From contig NZ_JAKKOD010000001.1 of assembly GCF_026226775.1 (NCBI RefSeq), positions 62,001 to 126,000 of the forward strand: a DNA stretch of 64,000 bases. Reading direction: 5' to 3'. The notes beneath the pieces are model-generated. The model made no database searches. It was not told the DNA's origin and saw only the letters and a program-made list of their open reading frames with translations. The position numbers and the translations under genes are program-made. The number at the start of each line of letters is the position of its first letter. The first letter of the stretch is position 1. This DNA is from Avibacterium sp. 21-586 (GTDB lineage Bacteria; Pseudomonadota; Gammaproteobacteria; Enterobacterales; Pasteurellaceae). This document shows positions 30,893 through 39,592 of this stretch, piece after piece.

Positions 30893-31846
30893 TTAGCAAT
30901 AACCGTAACTCATTAGGCGTTGGTAACGGCGTTCTAACAAGGTATCTGGATCAAGAATTTCTAAATCTACTAAATCTGCCAGTAAACGCTGTTTAAGATT
31001 TTGTGCCATTTGCTCATAATTGCGATGTGCACCGCCCAATGGCTCAGGGATAATGTTATCGATGAGTTGCAATTTTTGCAGACGATCTGCCGTTAAACCC
31101 ATCACTTCTGCGGCGGTAGAGGCTTTATCGGCGCTTTTCCATAAAATAGATGCACAACCTTCAGGTGAAATTACTGAGTAGGTGCTATACTGCAACATAT
31201 TCACTTTATCGCCTACACCAATAGCTAACGCACCGCCTGAACCGCCTTCACCAATCACCGTACAAATAATCGGCACTTTTAGCATAGACATTTCACGCAA
31301 ATTACGAGCAATGGCTTCCGATTGTCCGCGTTCTTCCGCTCCTACACCGGGGTATGCCCCTGGGGTATCAATAAAGGTGATGATTGGCAATTTAAAACGT
31401 TCTGCCATTTCCATTAAACGTAAAGCTTTACGATAGCCTTCAGGTGCAGGCATACCAAAATTACGTTTCACTTTATCTTTTACACTACGTCCTTTCTGGT
31501 GACCTATCACCATAACAGGTTTATCGTCTAAACGGGCTAAACCGCCAACAATCGCTTTATCATCGGCGAAGGCGCGATCACCTGCTAATTCTTCAAATTC
31601 AGTGAAAATATGCTCAATATAATCTAAAGTATAAGGACGATTTGGGTGGCGAGCCATACGAGAAACTTGCCACGCATCTAAGTTGGCAAAGGTTTTTTTT
31701 GTTAATTCTTCGCTTTTTTTCTGTAAGCGAGCAATTTCATCATCAAGATTGATTTCATCATCTTGCCCCGCCACTGCACGCAAGGATTCAATTTTTGCTT
31801 CAAGTTCAGCAATCGGGAGTTCAAAATCTAAATATTCTTGGCTCAT
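30893..31846 (-). CDS. accA: Acetyl-CoA carboxylase carboxyltransferase subunit alpha
   Basis: 317 residues, nearly the E. coli length (319). Sequence such as [73 protein letters not shown] and [14 protein letters not shown] is characteristic. With AccD it transfers the carboxyl group from biotin to acetyl-CoA, the first step of fatty-acid synthesis. It is separated from ribA upstream by 149 bp and ends in a USS terminator. Confidence 0.97.
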   Translation of the reverse strand: MSQEYLDFELPIAELEAKIESLRAVAGQDDEINLDDEIARLQKKSEELTKKTFANLDAWQVSRMARHPNRPYTLDYIEHIFTEFEELAGDRAFADDKAIVGGLARLDDKPVMVIGHQKGRSVKDKVKRNFGMPAPEGYRKALRLMEMAERFKLPIITFIDTPGAYPGVGAEERGQSEAIARNLREMSMLKVPIICTVIGEGGSGGALAIGVGDKVNMLQYSTYSVISPEGCASILWKSADKASTAAEVMGLTADRLQKLQLIDNIIPEPLGGAHRNYEQMAQNLKQRLLADLVDLEILDPDTLLERRYQRLMSYGYC

Positions 31847-31995
31847 TTGTTATTCCTAGTTTTTTTCGGCAAAATTAGTAGGCACTTTAGCAATATTTTA
31901 CTTAGGGTGCAAATATGCCGAATATTTTATGCGTTTTTTACAAAAAAAGTAGTATTTTTTGTAGTTATCTGGTTAGACGATAGGAGCTTATTTTT

Positions 31996-32652
31996 TTATT
32001 CCTTACTCGGCACTTCTTCCTGACAATGTGGGCAGGTCATTAGGTGTTTTTGGTTGTTATGCACGATGAAATGCCCCATTTTTTTTGCTTTGGTGTCTAA
32101 ATATTCGGTGTTGTAGCGGTTTTCGCCCACGTTTAATGGAACACGTTCCACCACGTTGATCCCAGCTTTTTTCATTGTGTCGATTTTGTTTGGGTTGTTG
32201 GTGAGCAGGCGAACTTGTTTTACACCGAGTAGATCAAAAATATCCGCACAAACTTCAAAATTACGCTCATCTGCTGCAAAGCCTAAGGCAAGATTGGCTT
32301 CAATGGTATCCATTCCTTGATCTTGTAATGAATAAGCACGGATCTTGTTAATTAAGCCAATACCGCGGCCTTCTTCGCGGTGATAAATGAGTACACCACG
32401 CCCTTCTTCGCTAATTTGACGCAGCGCAGTGGCAAGTTGGAAACCGCAATCGCATTTCAGACTGTGTAGCGCATCACCGGTTAAACATTCTGAGTGAATA
32501 CGTGCTAAAACGGGCTCATCTTGATTACTAATATCGCCCATCACTAAGGCAACGTGTTCTTTTTTGGTGTCAGGAAACTCAAAGCCTACAATGCGGAATA
32601 AACCAAATTCGGTCGGTAAATTTGCTTCTGTAACCCGTTGAATTTTTGTCAT
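31996..32652 (-). CDS. ribA: GTP cyclohydrolase II RibA
   Basis: 218 residues. The zinc ligands lie in [21 protein letters not shown], the catalytic stretch is [18 protein letters not shown], and the guanine-site region [19 protein letters not shown] follows. It opens the GTP ring as the first committed step of riboflavin synthesis and is the stand-alone form, without a RibB domain. ATG 32652 is used because AAGGA lies 7 nt upstream, giving [10 protein letters not shown] as in homologues, rather than the ATG at 32667. No FMN riboswitch is visible before it. It is divergent from pgpB (69 bp). Confidence 0.95.
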   Translation of the reverse strand: MTKIQRVTEANLPTEFGLFRIVGFEFPDTKKEHVALVMGDISNQDEPVLARIHSECLTGDALHSLKCDCGFQLATALRQISEEGRGVLIYHREEGRGIGLINKIRAYSLQDQGMDTIEANLALGFAADERNFEVCADIFDLLGVKQVRLLTNNPNKIDTMKKAGINVVERVPLNVGENRYNTEYLDTKAKKMGHFIVHNNQKHLMTCPHCQEEVPSKE

Positions 32653-32721
32653 CGCTAAATCCTTCATTCTTTTTTTATCTAATAGTGTTAAAATACACCT
32701 TTTATTTATTGAGTGATTAAA

Positions 32722-33462
32722 ATGTTAAAACGTCTTTCATTATATACCTTATTGCTTTGTCTTGTGCCTTTTTTTGCGTGGCTAACTAACTGGCAGTGGC
32801 AAGGGGACGAAGATTACACAACTTTTGATACTTTTTTTTATTTTTTAACCGAAACAGGTAGCTTGCCTTACGCCATTATCACTTGTGGTGTGCTTGCTTT
32901 GGCGTATTTTTTCTGTATTAAAGATAAAAAACAAGCCTTTGCGGTGATTGGGATAATGGCGCTTTCTGTGAGCGTGACCCAAGGGGTGAAATCGGCACTC
33001 AAAACAGTGTTTGCTGAACCTCGTCCTTTTATTGTGCAGTTGGCGGAAAAATCAAGCGTTAGCCCTGAGTATTTTTACCATCAACCTCGCAATGAACGCG
33101 AAAAAATCGTGTTGGATTATTATGCAGATAAACAAGTTGATGCGCATTTGGTGCATCACCGTAGCAAAGAAACAGGCTATTCTTTCCCATCTGGACATAG
33201 CATTTTTGCCGCCACTTGGTTAATGCTTGCGGTAGGATTTGGGCAGTTGCTTGGACGTAACAATAAAGGAATGAAATATCTCACCGCAGGCATTGCAGTT
33301 TGGGCGGTGCTAATGTTAGTCAGCCGTTTGCGTTTAGGAATGCATTACCCGATTGATTTATTGGTTTCCGTGTCGCTGGCGTGGGTATTTCATTGCGGAT
33401 TATTCGATTGGATCAAAAACAAACCAATTTTCAACCGCACTTTGCAAGATAGATTGCAATAA
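32722..33462 (+). CDS. pgpB: Phosphatidylglycerophosphatase B / PAP2 phosphatase PgpB
   Basis: 246 residues with about six membrane helices. The three PAP2 signatures are present: [10 protein letters not shown] (KX6RP), SFPSGHS (PSGH), and [14 protein letters not shown] (SRX5HX3D). The N-terminus [18 protein letters not shown] matches H. influenzae PgpB closely. The enzyme dephosphorylates phosphatidylglycerol phosphate and undecaprenyl pyrophosphate at the periplasmic face. ATG 32722 is preferred over GTG 32713. A USS in its last codons faces one before nagK (33434-33443 with 33477-33486), possibly a terminator. Confidence 0.92.
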   Translation: MLKRLSLYTLLLCLVPFFAWLTNWQWQGDEDYTTFDTFFYFLTETGSLPYAIITCGVLALAYFFCIKDKKQAFAVIGIMALSVSVTQGVKSALKTVFAEPRPFIVQLAEKSSVSPEYFYHQPRNEREKIVLDYYADKQVDAHLVHHRSKETGYSFPSGHSIFAATWLMLAVGFGQLLGRNNKGMKYLTAGIAVWAVLMLVSRLRLGMHYPIDLLVSVSLAWVFHCGLFDWIKNKPIFNRTLQDRLQ

Positions 33463-33517
33463 CAGATTCCAGTGATAAAGTGCGGTCAGATTTTCAATTA
33501 TTTTTTTGAGGTGAACA

Positions 33518-34432
33518 ATGTTATACGGATTTGATATTGGCGGCACAAAAATTGAACTTGCCGTATTCAATGAAAAATTGGAAAAACACTATTCAGAACG
33601 GGTGGATACACCAAAAGAGAGCTACGAGCAATGGCTTGATACCATTGTCAATTTGGTGAAAAAAGCCGATGAAAAATTTAGCGAGAAAGGCACGGTTGGG
33701 CTGGGTTTACCGGGGTTTGTTAACCACGAAACAGGCTTGGCGGAAATCACTAATATTCGTGTGGCAGATAATAAACCCATTTTACAAGATTTAAGTCAGC
33801 GTTTAGATCGTGAAGTGCGAGCAGAAAATGACGCAAATTGTTTTGCGTTATCTGAAGCTTGGGCAGAAGAAAATCAGCAATATCCAAGCGTGTTAGGCTT
33901 AATCCTTGGTACAGGTTTTGGCGGTGGTTTAGTGATTGACGGCAAAATCTACTCAGGACAAATCGGTATGGCGGGCGAGCTTGGGCATATGCAGCTTAAT
34001 TACCACGCCTTAAAATTACTCGGCTGGGATAACGCACCGATTTACCCTTGCGGCTGCGGTAATCAAGCCTGTTTAGACACCTATCTTTCAGGCCGTGGCT
34101 TTGAAATGCTGTACCGCGATCTCAAAGGGGAAAATCTATCTGCCAAAGAAATTATCCAGCGTTTTTACGCTAAAGATCAACGTGCGGTGGAATTTGTGGA
34201 AATGTTTGTGGAGCTCGCTGCCATTTCTATCGGCAACATTATCACCGCTCTTGATCCACATTTGATCGTACTCGGTGGCGGTTTATCCAACTTTGATTAT
34301 CTCTACGAAGCGCTGCCAAAAGCGCTGCCTAAACACTTAATGCGTAGCGCTAAAGTGCCTGTCATCAAAAAAGCTAAATACGGCGATTCTGGTGGGGTAC
34401 GTGGAGCTGCAGCGTTGTTTCTTTCGCGTTAG
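33518..34432 (+). CDS. nagK: N-acetylglucosamine kinase NagK (ROK family)
   Basis: 304 residues (E. coli 303). [17 protein letters not shown] is the N-terminal phosphate loop; [13 protein letters not shown] is the catalytic Asp region; [18 protein letters not shown] follows; the zinc site is [18 protein letters not shown]. It phosphorylates N-acetylglucosamine recovered from peptidoglycan or other glycans to the 6-phosphate. GAGGTGAAC lies just before the ATG. The gene sits after pgpB on the same strand. Confidence 0.94.
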   Translation: MLYGFDIGGTKIELAVFNEKLEKHYSERVDTPKESYEQWLDTIVNLVKKADEKFSEKGTVGLGLPGFVNHETGLAEITNIRVADNKPILQDLSQRLDREVRAENDANCFALSEAWAEENQQYPSVLGLILGTGFGGGLVIDGKIYSGQIGMAGELGHMQLNYHALKLLGWDNAPIYPCGCGNQACLDTYLSGRGFEMLYRDLKGENLSAKEIIQRFYAKDQRAVEFVEMFVELAAISIGNIITALDPHLIVLGGGLSNFDYLYEALPKALPKHLMRSAKVPVIKKAKYGDSGGVRGAAALFLSR

Positions 34433-34702
34433 TTTTTAGGCTAGAAAGGCTATTCAGGGCAAGATAAGCAGAGGCATTTGTTCAATAGCAAATCTATCAA
34501 CATTATCATTTTTATTATTTTTTTAGTTATTTTGTGGCTCAGTTAGATAACTGAGCGCTTACTTATTTACCAACTAAGCTTTCATCTAAAGCTATTTGAT
34601 TGTGAAATGCAAGAACGCTCTTTGGGTAAACGTAAATTAATGTTATGGTGAAACAGTTAGATTTATAGTATCTAGATCTATCAACTACAATAGTTAGGTT
34701 TA
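34433..34702. other. Non-coding gap between nagK and the SirB2 gene
   Basis: About 300 AT-rich bases without a convincing gene on either strand. The only clear structures are a perfect 20-nt palindrome GCTCAGTTAGATAACTGAGC at 34537-34556 (no T-run on either side that would make it a standard terminator) and the terminator at 34703-34725. Confidence 0.6.
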
Positions 34703-34725
34703 AGGGGCTAGGTATTTAGGCCCCT
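34703..34725. terminator. Terminator between convergent nagK and sirB2 genes
   Basis: AGGGGC (34703-34708) pairs with GCCCCT (34720-34725) and is followed by AATTTTTAATT on the plus strand. The stem is short but G+C-rich. Confidence 0.65.
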
Positions 34726-34734
34726 AATTTTTAA

Positions 34735-35082
34735 TTAATGATTGTATCCGATAAAAATAGCACCACAAAAGGCGAGCAGTGCGAGCAAGAATGGGATAGG
34801 GCGAGCTTGTGTTGATTTGAAAAAAGTGGTTGCTAGAATGATGTAACCAATCAATAAAACAACCTTAGCTACAATCCACCATGGGAAGCCAATTTCAAAG
34901 CTTATCAGAACAGCTATTCCACTTGCTAATAATAAGGTATCGGATAAGTGCGGTAGAATTTTTAGTAATTTTATTTCACGCCAATTACGCTGGTTAAACT
35001 GCATCAAGGCACGGATAATAAATAAACTTAAACTAAAAAATGCACAAAAAATATGAAGATAAATGAAATATAAGATCATCAT
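34735..35082 (-). CDS. SirB2 family integral membrane protein
   Basis: 115 residues with four hydrophobic segments. MILYFIYLHIFCAFFSLSLF, KILPHLSDTLLLASGIAVLI and AKVVLLIGYIILATTFFK match the SirB2 family (named for Salmonella SirB2). The molecular function is unknown; invasion-gene regulation was reported only for the Salmonella locus. A USS core lies in the coding sequence. It follows ilvE on the same strand with a 56-bp gap that contains a hairpin (35101-35129). Confidence 0.75.
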   Translation of the reverse strand: MMILYFIYLHIFCAFFSLSLFIIRALMQFNQRNWREIKLLKILPHLSDTLLLASGIAVLISFEIGFPWWIVAKVVLLIGYIILATTFFKSTQARPIPFLLALLAFCGAIFIGYNH

Positions 35083-35100
35083 TGTTAGCTTTCCGAGAGA

Positions 35101-35129
35101 AGGCTACTACTATTATGGCGCAGTAGCCT
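35101..35129 (-). terminator. Hairpin after ilvE
   Basis: AGGCTACT (35101-35108) pairs with AGTAGCCT (35122-35129). There is no U-run on the minus strand, so termination is uncertain. Confidence 0.35.
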
Positions 35130-35138
35130 ATGACAAGA

Positions 35139-36161
35139 TTATTCTACTTTTACAATCCAACCTTCAGGTGCTTTAACATCACCAAATTGAATGCCTGTTA
35201 ATTCATCATATAGTTTTCTAGTGATCTCGCCAACTTCAGTTTCTGAATAGAAAATATGAAAATCATCACCATATTGGATACCACCAATTGGTGTGATAAC
35301 AGCGGCTGTTCCACAAGCTCCCGCCTCTTTAAATTGGTCAAGTTGATCAATATAAACATCCCCTTCAATCGCCTCTAAGCCAAGGCGTTCTTTTGCCAAA
35401 TAAAGTAATGAATATTTGGTTATACTCGGTAAAATGGAAGGCGAGAGTGGTGTCACAAACTTATTGTCTTTTGTGATACCAAAGAAGTTTGCCGCGCCCA
35501 CTTCTTCAATTTTAGTATGAGTTGCGGGGTCAAGATAAATACAATCGCTGAAATTACGCTGTTTCGCGAGTTTTCCTGGATAAAGGCTAGCTGCATAGTT
35601 ACCACCAACTTTTGCTGCACCAGTGCCATGTGGGGCTGCGCGGTCATATTCAGACACAATAAAGTTAGTTGGTTTTAGACCACCTTTAAAATAAGCACCA
35701 ACGGGGCAACAGAAAATAGAGAAAATATATTCCTGTGCAGGGGTTACGCCAACATTATCACCAACACCAATCATAAATGGACGCAAGTAAAGCGTTGCAC
35801 CTGTACCATAAGGAGCAAGCCATTCTTGGTTAGCTTTGACGACTTGCTTGCAAGCATCGATGAACATTTCTGTAGGAATTTCAGGCATCAATAGACGCTG
35901 ACAGCTTTTTTGTAATCGTTCAGCATTTTTATCGGGGCGAAATAGATTGATAGAACCATCTTTGCAGCGATAGGCCTTTAAACCTTCAAAGCATTGTTGA
36001 CCATAATGCAATGCAGTAGAACCTTCACTAATATGTAGAACATTATCTTGGGTTAATTCACCTTTTGACCACTCTCCATTCTTCCAATAAGCGATATAGC
36101 GGTAATCGGTTTTGATATAACCAAAACCAAGATTTTGCCAGTCAAGATCTTTGATTGTCAT
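35139..36161 (-). CDS. ilvE: Branched-chain amino-acid aminotransferase IlvE (long, BCAT-like type)
   Basis: 340 residues of fold-type IV PLP enzymes. The length and sequence ([37 protein letters not shown]) match the longer eukaryote/Bacillus-like BCAT group rather than the 309-residue E. coli IlvE. K184 in GAAKVGGNY is the expected PLP lysine. [12 protein letters not shown] and [19 protein letters not shown] line the cofactor site. It makes valine, leucine and isoleucine from their keto acids. The sRNA gene gcvB lies upstream on the same strand, with two short dyads between them. Confidence 0.95.
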   Translation of the reverse strand: MTIKDLDWQNLGFGYIKTDYRYIAYWKNGEWSKGELTQDNVLHISEGSTALHYGQQCFEGLKAYRCKDGSINLFRPDKNAERLQKSCQRLLMPEIPTEMFIDACKQVVKANQEWLAPYGTGATLYLRPFMIGVGDNVGVTPAQEYIFSIFCCPVGAYFKGGLKPTNFIVSEYDRAAPHGTGAAKVGGNYAASLYPGKLAKQRNFSDCIYLDPATHTKIEEVGAANFFGITKDNKFVTPLSPSILPSITKYSLLYLAKERLGLEAIEGDVYIDQLDQFKEAGACGTAAVITPIGGIQYGDDFHIFYSETEVGEITRKLYDELTGIQFGDVKAPEGWIVKVE

Positions 36162-36339
36162 TTTGTTTCCTTAAATGATATTGTTACAACTAATGAGATT
36201 AATTTACACCATTCTTAAAAACTTGCAATCAGAAAAGTACGCTAATTTTTTTATTTATTTATTTTTTTAGCAATAGGATATTGCTGAATTTAATAAATCT
36301 ATTTCGAGTAATTAGCTAATTATGCTAGGATCACGGCAT
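36162..36339 (-). promoter_or_regulatory. ilvE upstream region with two dyads
   Basis: This AT-rich stretch between the gcvB terminator and ilvE holds AGCAATA-gga-TATTGCT (36269-36285) and TAATTAGCTAATTA (36309-36322), both perfect palindromes. They may be operators for a regulator of ilvE, Lrp being one candidate. No attenuator leader peptide was recognised. Confidence 0.4.
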
Positions 36340-36511
36340 AAAAAAACACCGCTCTAAGGGAGCGGTGCTTAACCAAAATGGTTCAATAAATATACAGGAA
36401 GTGAAATGAGTAACTAGGTTACTCTGTTCGGTTTCCCGAACCATGCAAACACAACATCATACTTAAGTCGAAACTCTTAACTAATAAGGAATTAGCAATC
36501 ATTAAGTATGT
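36340..36511 (-). ncRNA. gcvB: GcvB small regulatory RNA
   Basis: The minus strand of the ilvE-gcvA gap encodes an RNA of about 172 nt that matches E. coli GcvB in its landmarks. The G/U-rich R1-like region contains GATGTTGTGTTTGCAT; a conserved TTTCACTTCCTGTATATTTA segment corresponds to R3; the terminator is AGCACCGCTC...GAGCGGTG followed by seven Ts (36340-36367). A 5' stem pairs CATACTTAA (36502-36510 region) with TTAAGTATG. GcvB is an Hfq-dependent repressor of amino-acid and peptide uptake genes. It is divergent from gcvA, the classic arrangement. The 5' end is inferred from the promoter. Confidence 0.9.
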
Positions 36512-36516
36512 GCCAA

Positions 36517-36545
36517 ATTGTAGAGACATATATTTTACTGGACAA
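36517..36545 (-). promoter_or_regulatory. Sigma-70 promoter of gcvB
   Basis: On the minus strand TTGTCC (36545-36540) and TACAAT (36522-36517) are separated by 17 bp, placing +1 near 36511. A CTAAT motif, the core recognised by GcvA, occurs at 36577-36581 between this promoter and gcvA. Confidence 0.8.
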
Positions 36546-36633
36546 AGGATATTTTTTTATCCTTAGCATAAAAAAAACTAATGAGAGAGTTGGGCATGTT
36601 GATGACCGACAATTTTATCTTTGAGAATAAATT

Positions 36634-37524
36634 ATGAACAAACGTTTGCCTCCCTTAAATTCCCTGAAAGCTTTTGAATGTGCAGCACGTCATTTAAGTT
36701 TCACAAAAGCAGCAGATGAACTCTTTGTCACTCAAGCTGCGGTAAGTCATCAAATAAAATTATTAGAAGATTTTTTGGGCATTATTTTATTTAAACGCAA
36801 GCACAGAGCCTTAGTTTTAACGGATTTAGGGCAAATTTATTTCCAAGAAGTTACTGGAATTTTACGCCGTTTGTCAGAAGTCACACAAAAATTAATGACA
36901 CAGAAAAATGAAAAACATATTGCCATCAGCGTACCACAAACCTTTGGTATTCAATGGCTTGTGCCGCGTTTAAGCGGATTTAATGCGCTTTATCCTGATA
37001 TTGAAGTACGCTTGACAGGGGTAGATCAAGATGAAGGTTTGTTAAATCGTGAAATTGATATTGCCATTTACTATGGACGCGGCGCGTGGGAAAATCTACA
37101 AGTGGAAAAATTAGCAGAAGAAAATTTGCTCTTGCTCGCCTCGCCAAAACTCTTGGCTAAACAGCCAGTACATTCAGCTGAAGATCTTAAAAAACATACG
37201 CTTATCCATATTCATACTCGTGACAACTGGCAGAATATGGCAAATTATTTACAATTAAAAGAGCTGGATATTCAACACGGATCTATATTCAGCCATACTT
37301 TTATGGCATTACAAGCCGCTGTACACGGACAAGGCATTGTGTTGGCTAATCGTGTACTGGCTCAGCAAGAAATTGACAGTGGCACATTGCAAGTGGTGTT
37401 GCCTATTCAGCTAAAAGATCCAAAATCTTTTTATGTGGTAAATCAACTAGATAAAGCCAATGATGAACAAATTTTGGCGTTCCGCCAATGGATAATTAAA
37501 GAAATAAGAAACAATAATGAATAA
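36634..37524 (+). CDS. gcvA: Glycine cleavage transcriptional activator GcvA (LysR family)
   Basis: 296 residues. The N-terminal helix-turn-helix reads [20 protein letters not shown] followed by [19 protein letters not shown], nearly the E. coli GcvA sequence, and the C-terminal part is a LysR effector domain. GcvA controls the glycine cleavage operon and activates gcvB, which is transcribed divergently here. The 3' end overlaps rlmM by 8 bp. Confidence 0.94.
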   Translation: MNKRLPPLNSLKAFECAARHLSFTKAADELFVTQAAVSHQIKLLEDFLGIILFKRKHRALVLTDLGQIYFQEVTGILRRLSEVTQKLMTQKNEKHIAISVPQTFGIQWLVPRLSGFNALYPDIEVRLTGVDQDEGLLNREIDIAIYYGRGAWENLQVEKLAEENLLLLASPKLLAKQPVHSAEDLKKHTLIHIHTRDNWQNMANYLQLKELDIQHGSIFSHTFMALQAAVHGQGIVLANRVLAQQEIDSGTLQVVLPIQLKDPKSFYVVNQLDKANDEQILAFRQWIIKEIRNNNE

Positions 37525-38608
37525 ACTTGCCTTATATTGCCGTATTGGTTTTGAAAAAGAATTAGCCGCGGAAATCACCGATAAAGCCAGCGAGCGTGGC
37601 GTGTTTGGTTTTGCCCGTGTTGAACCGAATTCAGGCTATGTGATTTTTGAATGTTATCAAGCAGGTGAAGCCGATCGCCTTGCGCAAGAATTGCCTTTCG
37701 ACCAACTGATTTTTGCTCGCCAAATGATTGTGGTGTCAGAGTTATTACAAGATCTTTCCCCTGAAGATCGCATTAGTCCTATTTTATTGCAATATCGCCA
37801 AAGCGGATTGGCGAAAAAACTCAAAAATAGCACAGAATTATTTGTCGAAACCGCCGATACCAACGAAGCAAAAGCACTTTCAGGGTTTTGTCGAAAATTT
37901 ACTGTACCGTTGCGTAATGCCTTGAAAAAAGAAGGCTTTTTACAGGGTAAAGATAACCACAAAAGTGCGGTAACTTTACACGTTTTTTTCTTGCAATCCA
38001 CCGCGTGCTATGTTGGGTATTCCTACAACCACAATCATTCCCCTTATTTTATGGGCATTCAACGGCTTAAATTTCCCGCAGATGCACCAAGCCGTTCTAC
38101 CCTGAAATTAGAAGAAGCCATCTTAACCTTTATTCCGAAACAAAAAGAAAGCCAATATCTGAATGAAAATCAATATTCGGTCGATCTTGGTGCTTGTCCT
38201 GGTGGTTGGACGTATCAACTAGTCAAACGTGGTTTATTTGTTTACGCAGTGGATCACGGCAAAATGGCGGCCAGCCTGCACGAAACAGGGCGGATCGAAC
38301 ATTGTGCGGAAGACGGTTTTAAATTTCAGCCGCCGAAACGCCGCCGCATTGATTGGTTAGTTTGTGATATGGTGGAACAACCTAGCCGTATTGCACAACT
38401 CATCATAAAATGGTTACTCAATGGCTGGTGTCAAGCCAGCATTTTCAACTTAAAATTGCCGATGAAAAAGCGTTATGTGGAAGTCAAAGAATGTTTAGCA
38501 ATGATTGAGCAAGCCTTGGATAAACAAGGGCTTAAATTCAAACTTAAAGCAAAACATTTGTATCACGATAGGGAAGAGATCACCGTTTATCTCTATTTAC
38601 TGCCTTAA
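37517..38608 (+). CDS. rlmM: 23S rRNA 2'-O-ribose C2498 methyltransferase RlmM
   Basis: 363 residues (E. coli 366). An N-terminal THUMP-like region ([20 protein letters not shown]) precedes a Rossmann methyltransferase domain: [19 protein letters not shown] is the SAM loop, and [11 protein letters not shown] and [16 protein letters not shown] hold catalytic residues of the K-D-K-E set. It methylates C2498 before ribosome assembly. It overlaps gcvA by 8 bp, the gcvA-rlmM pair also seen in enterics. Confidence 0.95.
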   Translation: MNKLALYCRIGFEKELAAEITDKASERGVFGFARVEPNSGYVIFECYQAGEADRLAQELPFDQLIFARQMIVVSELLQDLSPEDRISPILLQYRQSGLAKKLKNSTELFVETADTNEAKALSGFCRKFTVPLRNALKKEGFLQGKDNHKSAVTLHVFFLQSTACYVGYSYNHNHSPYFMGIQRLKFPADAPSRSTLKLEEAILTFIPKQKESQYLNENQYSVDLGACPGGWTYQLVKRGLFVYAVDHGKMAASLHETGRIEHCAEDGFKFQPPKRRRIDWLVCDMVEQPSRIAQLIIKWLLNGWCQASIFNLKLPMKKRYVEVKECLAMIEQALDKQGLKFKLKAKHLYHDREEITVYLYLLP

Positions 38609-38687
38609 TTCAAGTGCGGTGAAAAATTTATAAATTTTCAAATGTATTCAGATTTGTCTTGATTGAGCGTATCAACTCTTCCAAAGA

Positions 38688-38729
38688 AAATAAGCGTTTC
38701 TCTTTATGGTGAAAGGGAAACGCTTATTT
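38688..38729. terminator. Bidirectional terminator between rlmM and the small lipoprotein gene
   Basis: AAATAAGCGTTTC (38688-38700) pairs perfectly with GAAACGCTTATTT (38717-38729), 13 bp with a 16-nt loop. The terminal A/T pairs give a U-rich end in both directions. Confidence 0.75.
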
Positions 38730-38744
38730 ACGACTAATGGATTT

Positions 38745-38936
38745 TTAGTATTTAGAACCTAAAGCCTTACCCACAGCGTCTGAAGCTTTGCTACTTGCTT
38801 CCATTTGTGCTCTTTGTACCGCGCTATCTTTAGCGGATTTTCCAATATTGCCTAATTCCTTTTGTAATTCCGCACAGCCTACGAGTGAGGTTGATACGAT
38901 AGCCATTGCAGCAAAAAATAATTTGTTTAATTTCAT
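38745..38936 (-). CDS. Small lipoprotein of unknown function
   Basis: 63 residues with a lipoprotein signal peptide: MKLNKLFFAAMAIVSTSLVG then Cys21 as the acylation site (lipobox LVGC). The 43-residue mature part, AELQKELGNIGKSAKDSAVQ onwards, is Ala/Ser/Lys-rich, probably helical, and lacks a membrane segment. It somewhat resembles Lpp-like small lipoproteins but I cannot assign a family. It is divergent from an HTH regulator gene, and two palindromes in the shared 121-bp gap suggest that regulator controls it. Confidence 0.8.
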   Translation of the reverse strand: MKLNKLFFAAMAIVSTSLVGCAELQKELGNIGKSAKDSAVQRAQMEASSKASDAVGKALGSKY

Positions 38937-38970
38937 ATTAATATCCTTCTAAATAAAAATAGTGATGAAT

Positions 38971-38990
38971 GTTTAAGAGATTTCTTAAAC
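38971..38990. promoter_or_regulatory. Palindromic operator 1 in the lipoprotein / HTH divergent region
   Basis: GTTTAAGA-GATT-TCTTAAAC, a perfect 8+4+8 dyad. Shares the GTTTAA half-site with the palindrome centred 24 bp away. Confidence 0.65.
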
Positions 38991-38995
38991 TGTTA

Positions 38996-39013
38996 TAGTT
39001 TAATATTAAACTA
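38996..39013. promoter_or_regulatory. Palindromic operator 2 in the lipoprotein / HTH divergent region
   Basis: TAGTTTAATATTAAACTA, a perfect 18-bp palindrome with GTTTAA/TTAAAC half-sites. It lies 45 bp before the HTH start and probably overlaps one or both promoters. Confidence 0.65.
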
Positions 39014-39057
39014 AATTGGTTTACAAGAGATTTTTTCAATCGGTCATAATTCATCAA

Positions 39058-39426
39058 ATGAAAATACCGAATGAAAAAGAAAAATTTAGTGAAAGATTAA
39101 AACTGGCACTTGCAACAAAATATTCTAACACATTGAAAAATAGTGAAATTGCAACAAAATTTAATCTTCAACACCCAAATGAGCCAGTTACACAGCAAGC
39201 GGTTTACAAATGGTTAAACGGCTTGGCGATCCCTTCGTTGGATAAAATTGACACCTTAGCAAATTGGTTAAATGTGAAACCAATTTGGTTGAGATATGGC
39301 ATATCTGAAAGCACCCAAATAGATACGATGAATGAAACCTTAGTCGAGTTGATTTCGTCCTTATCAGAAAAGCAAAAACGAGCAATTTTACAGCTTATTT
39401 TGGCATTTCAAACGGGAGATGAATAA
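39058..39426 (+). CDS. Helix-turn-helix transcriptional regulator (phage-repressor-like N-terminus)
   Basis: 122 residues from ATG 39058. The N-terminal DNA-binding domain resembles Cro/CI-type proteins: FSERLKLALATKYSNTLKNS, EIATKFN as first helix, then VTQQAVYKWLNGLAIPSLDK as turn and recognition helix, and IDTLANWLNVKPIWLRYG. A short C-terminal helix follows; there is no peptidase domain. A longer TTG start (39016) is possible but would cover promoter-like DNA. It may be an old phage-derived regulator now serving the divergent lipoprotein gene. No other phage genes are nearby. Confidence 0.75.
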   Translation: MKIPNEKEKFSERLKLALATKYSNTLKNSEIATKFNLQHPNEPVTQQAVYKWLNGLAIPSLDKIDTLANWLNVKPIWLRYGISESTQIDTMNETLVELISSLSEKQKRAILQLILAFQTGDE

Positions 39427-39592
39427 GCGAACTTTTTCATCTTCTGATGTGAAATTTTGAGCTAGGAAGAAATCGTAATATTGTATTCTTAATTAAAGTG
39501 CTGTGAAAAAATCATAAAATTTCACCGCACTTCTTGCCTTTTAACAAAATCCCCCTATAATTTAACCTGTATAAAAAAACAGTGGTGATATG

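Noticed and set aside
31847-32721. FMN riboswitch linked to ribA
   Set aside because: Only 69 bp separate ribA and pgpB and no RFN-element sequence is recognisable.
36636-36650. PurR-like ACAAACGTTTGC at the gcvA start
   Set aside because: It lies in gcvA codons 2-5, lacks a full GCAA arm on one side, and gcvA has no purine connection.
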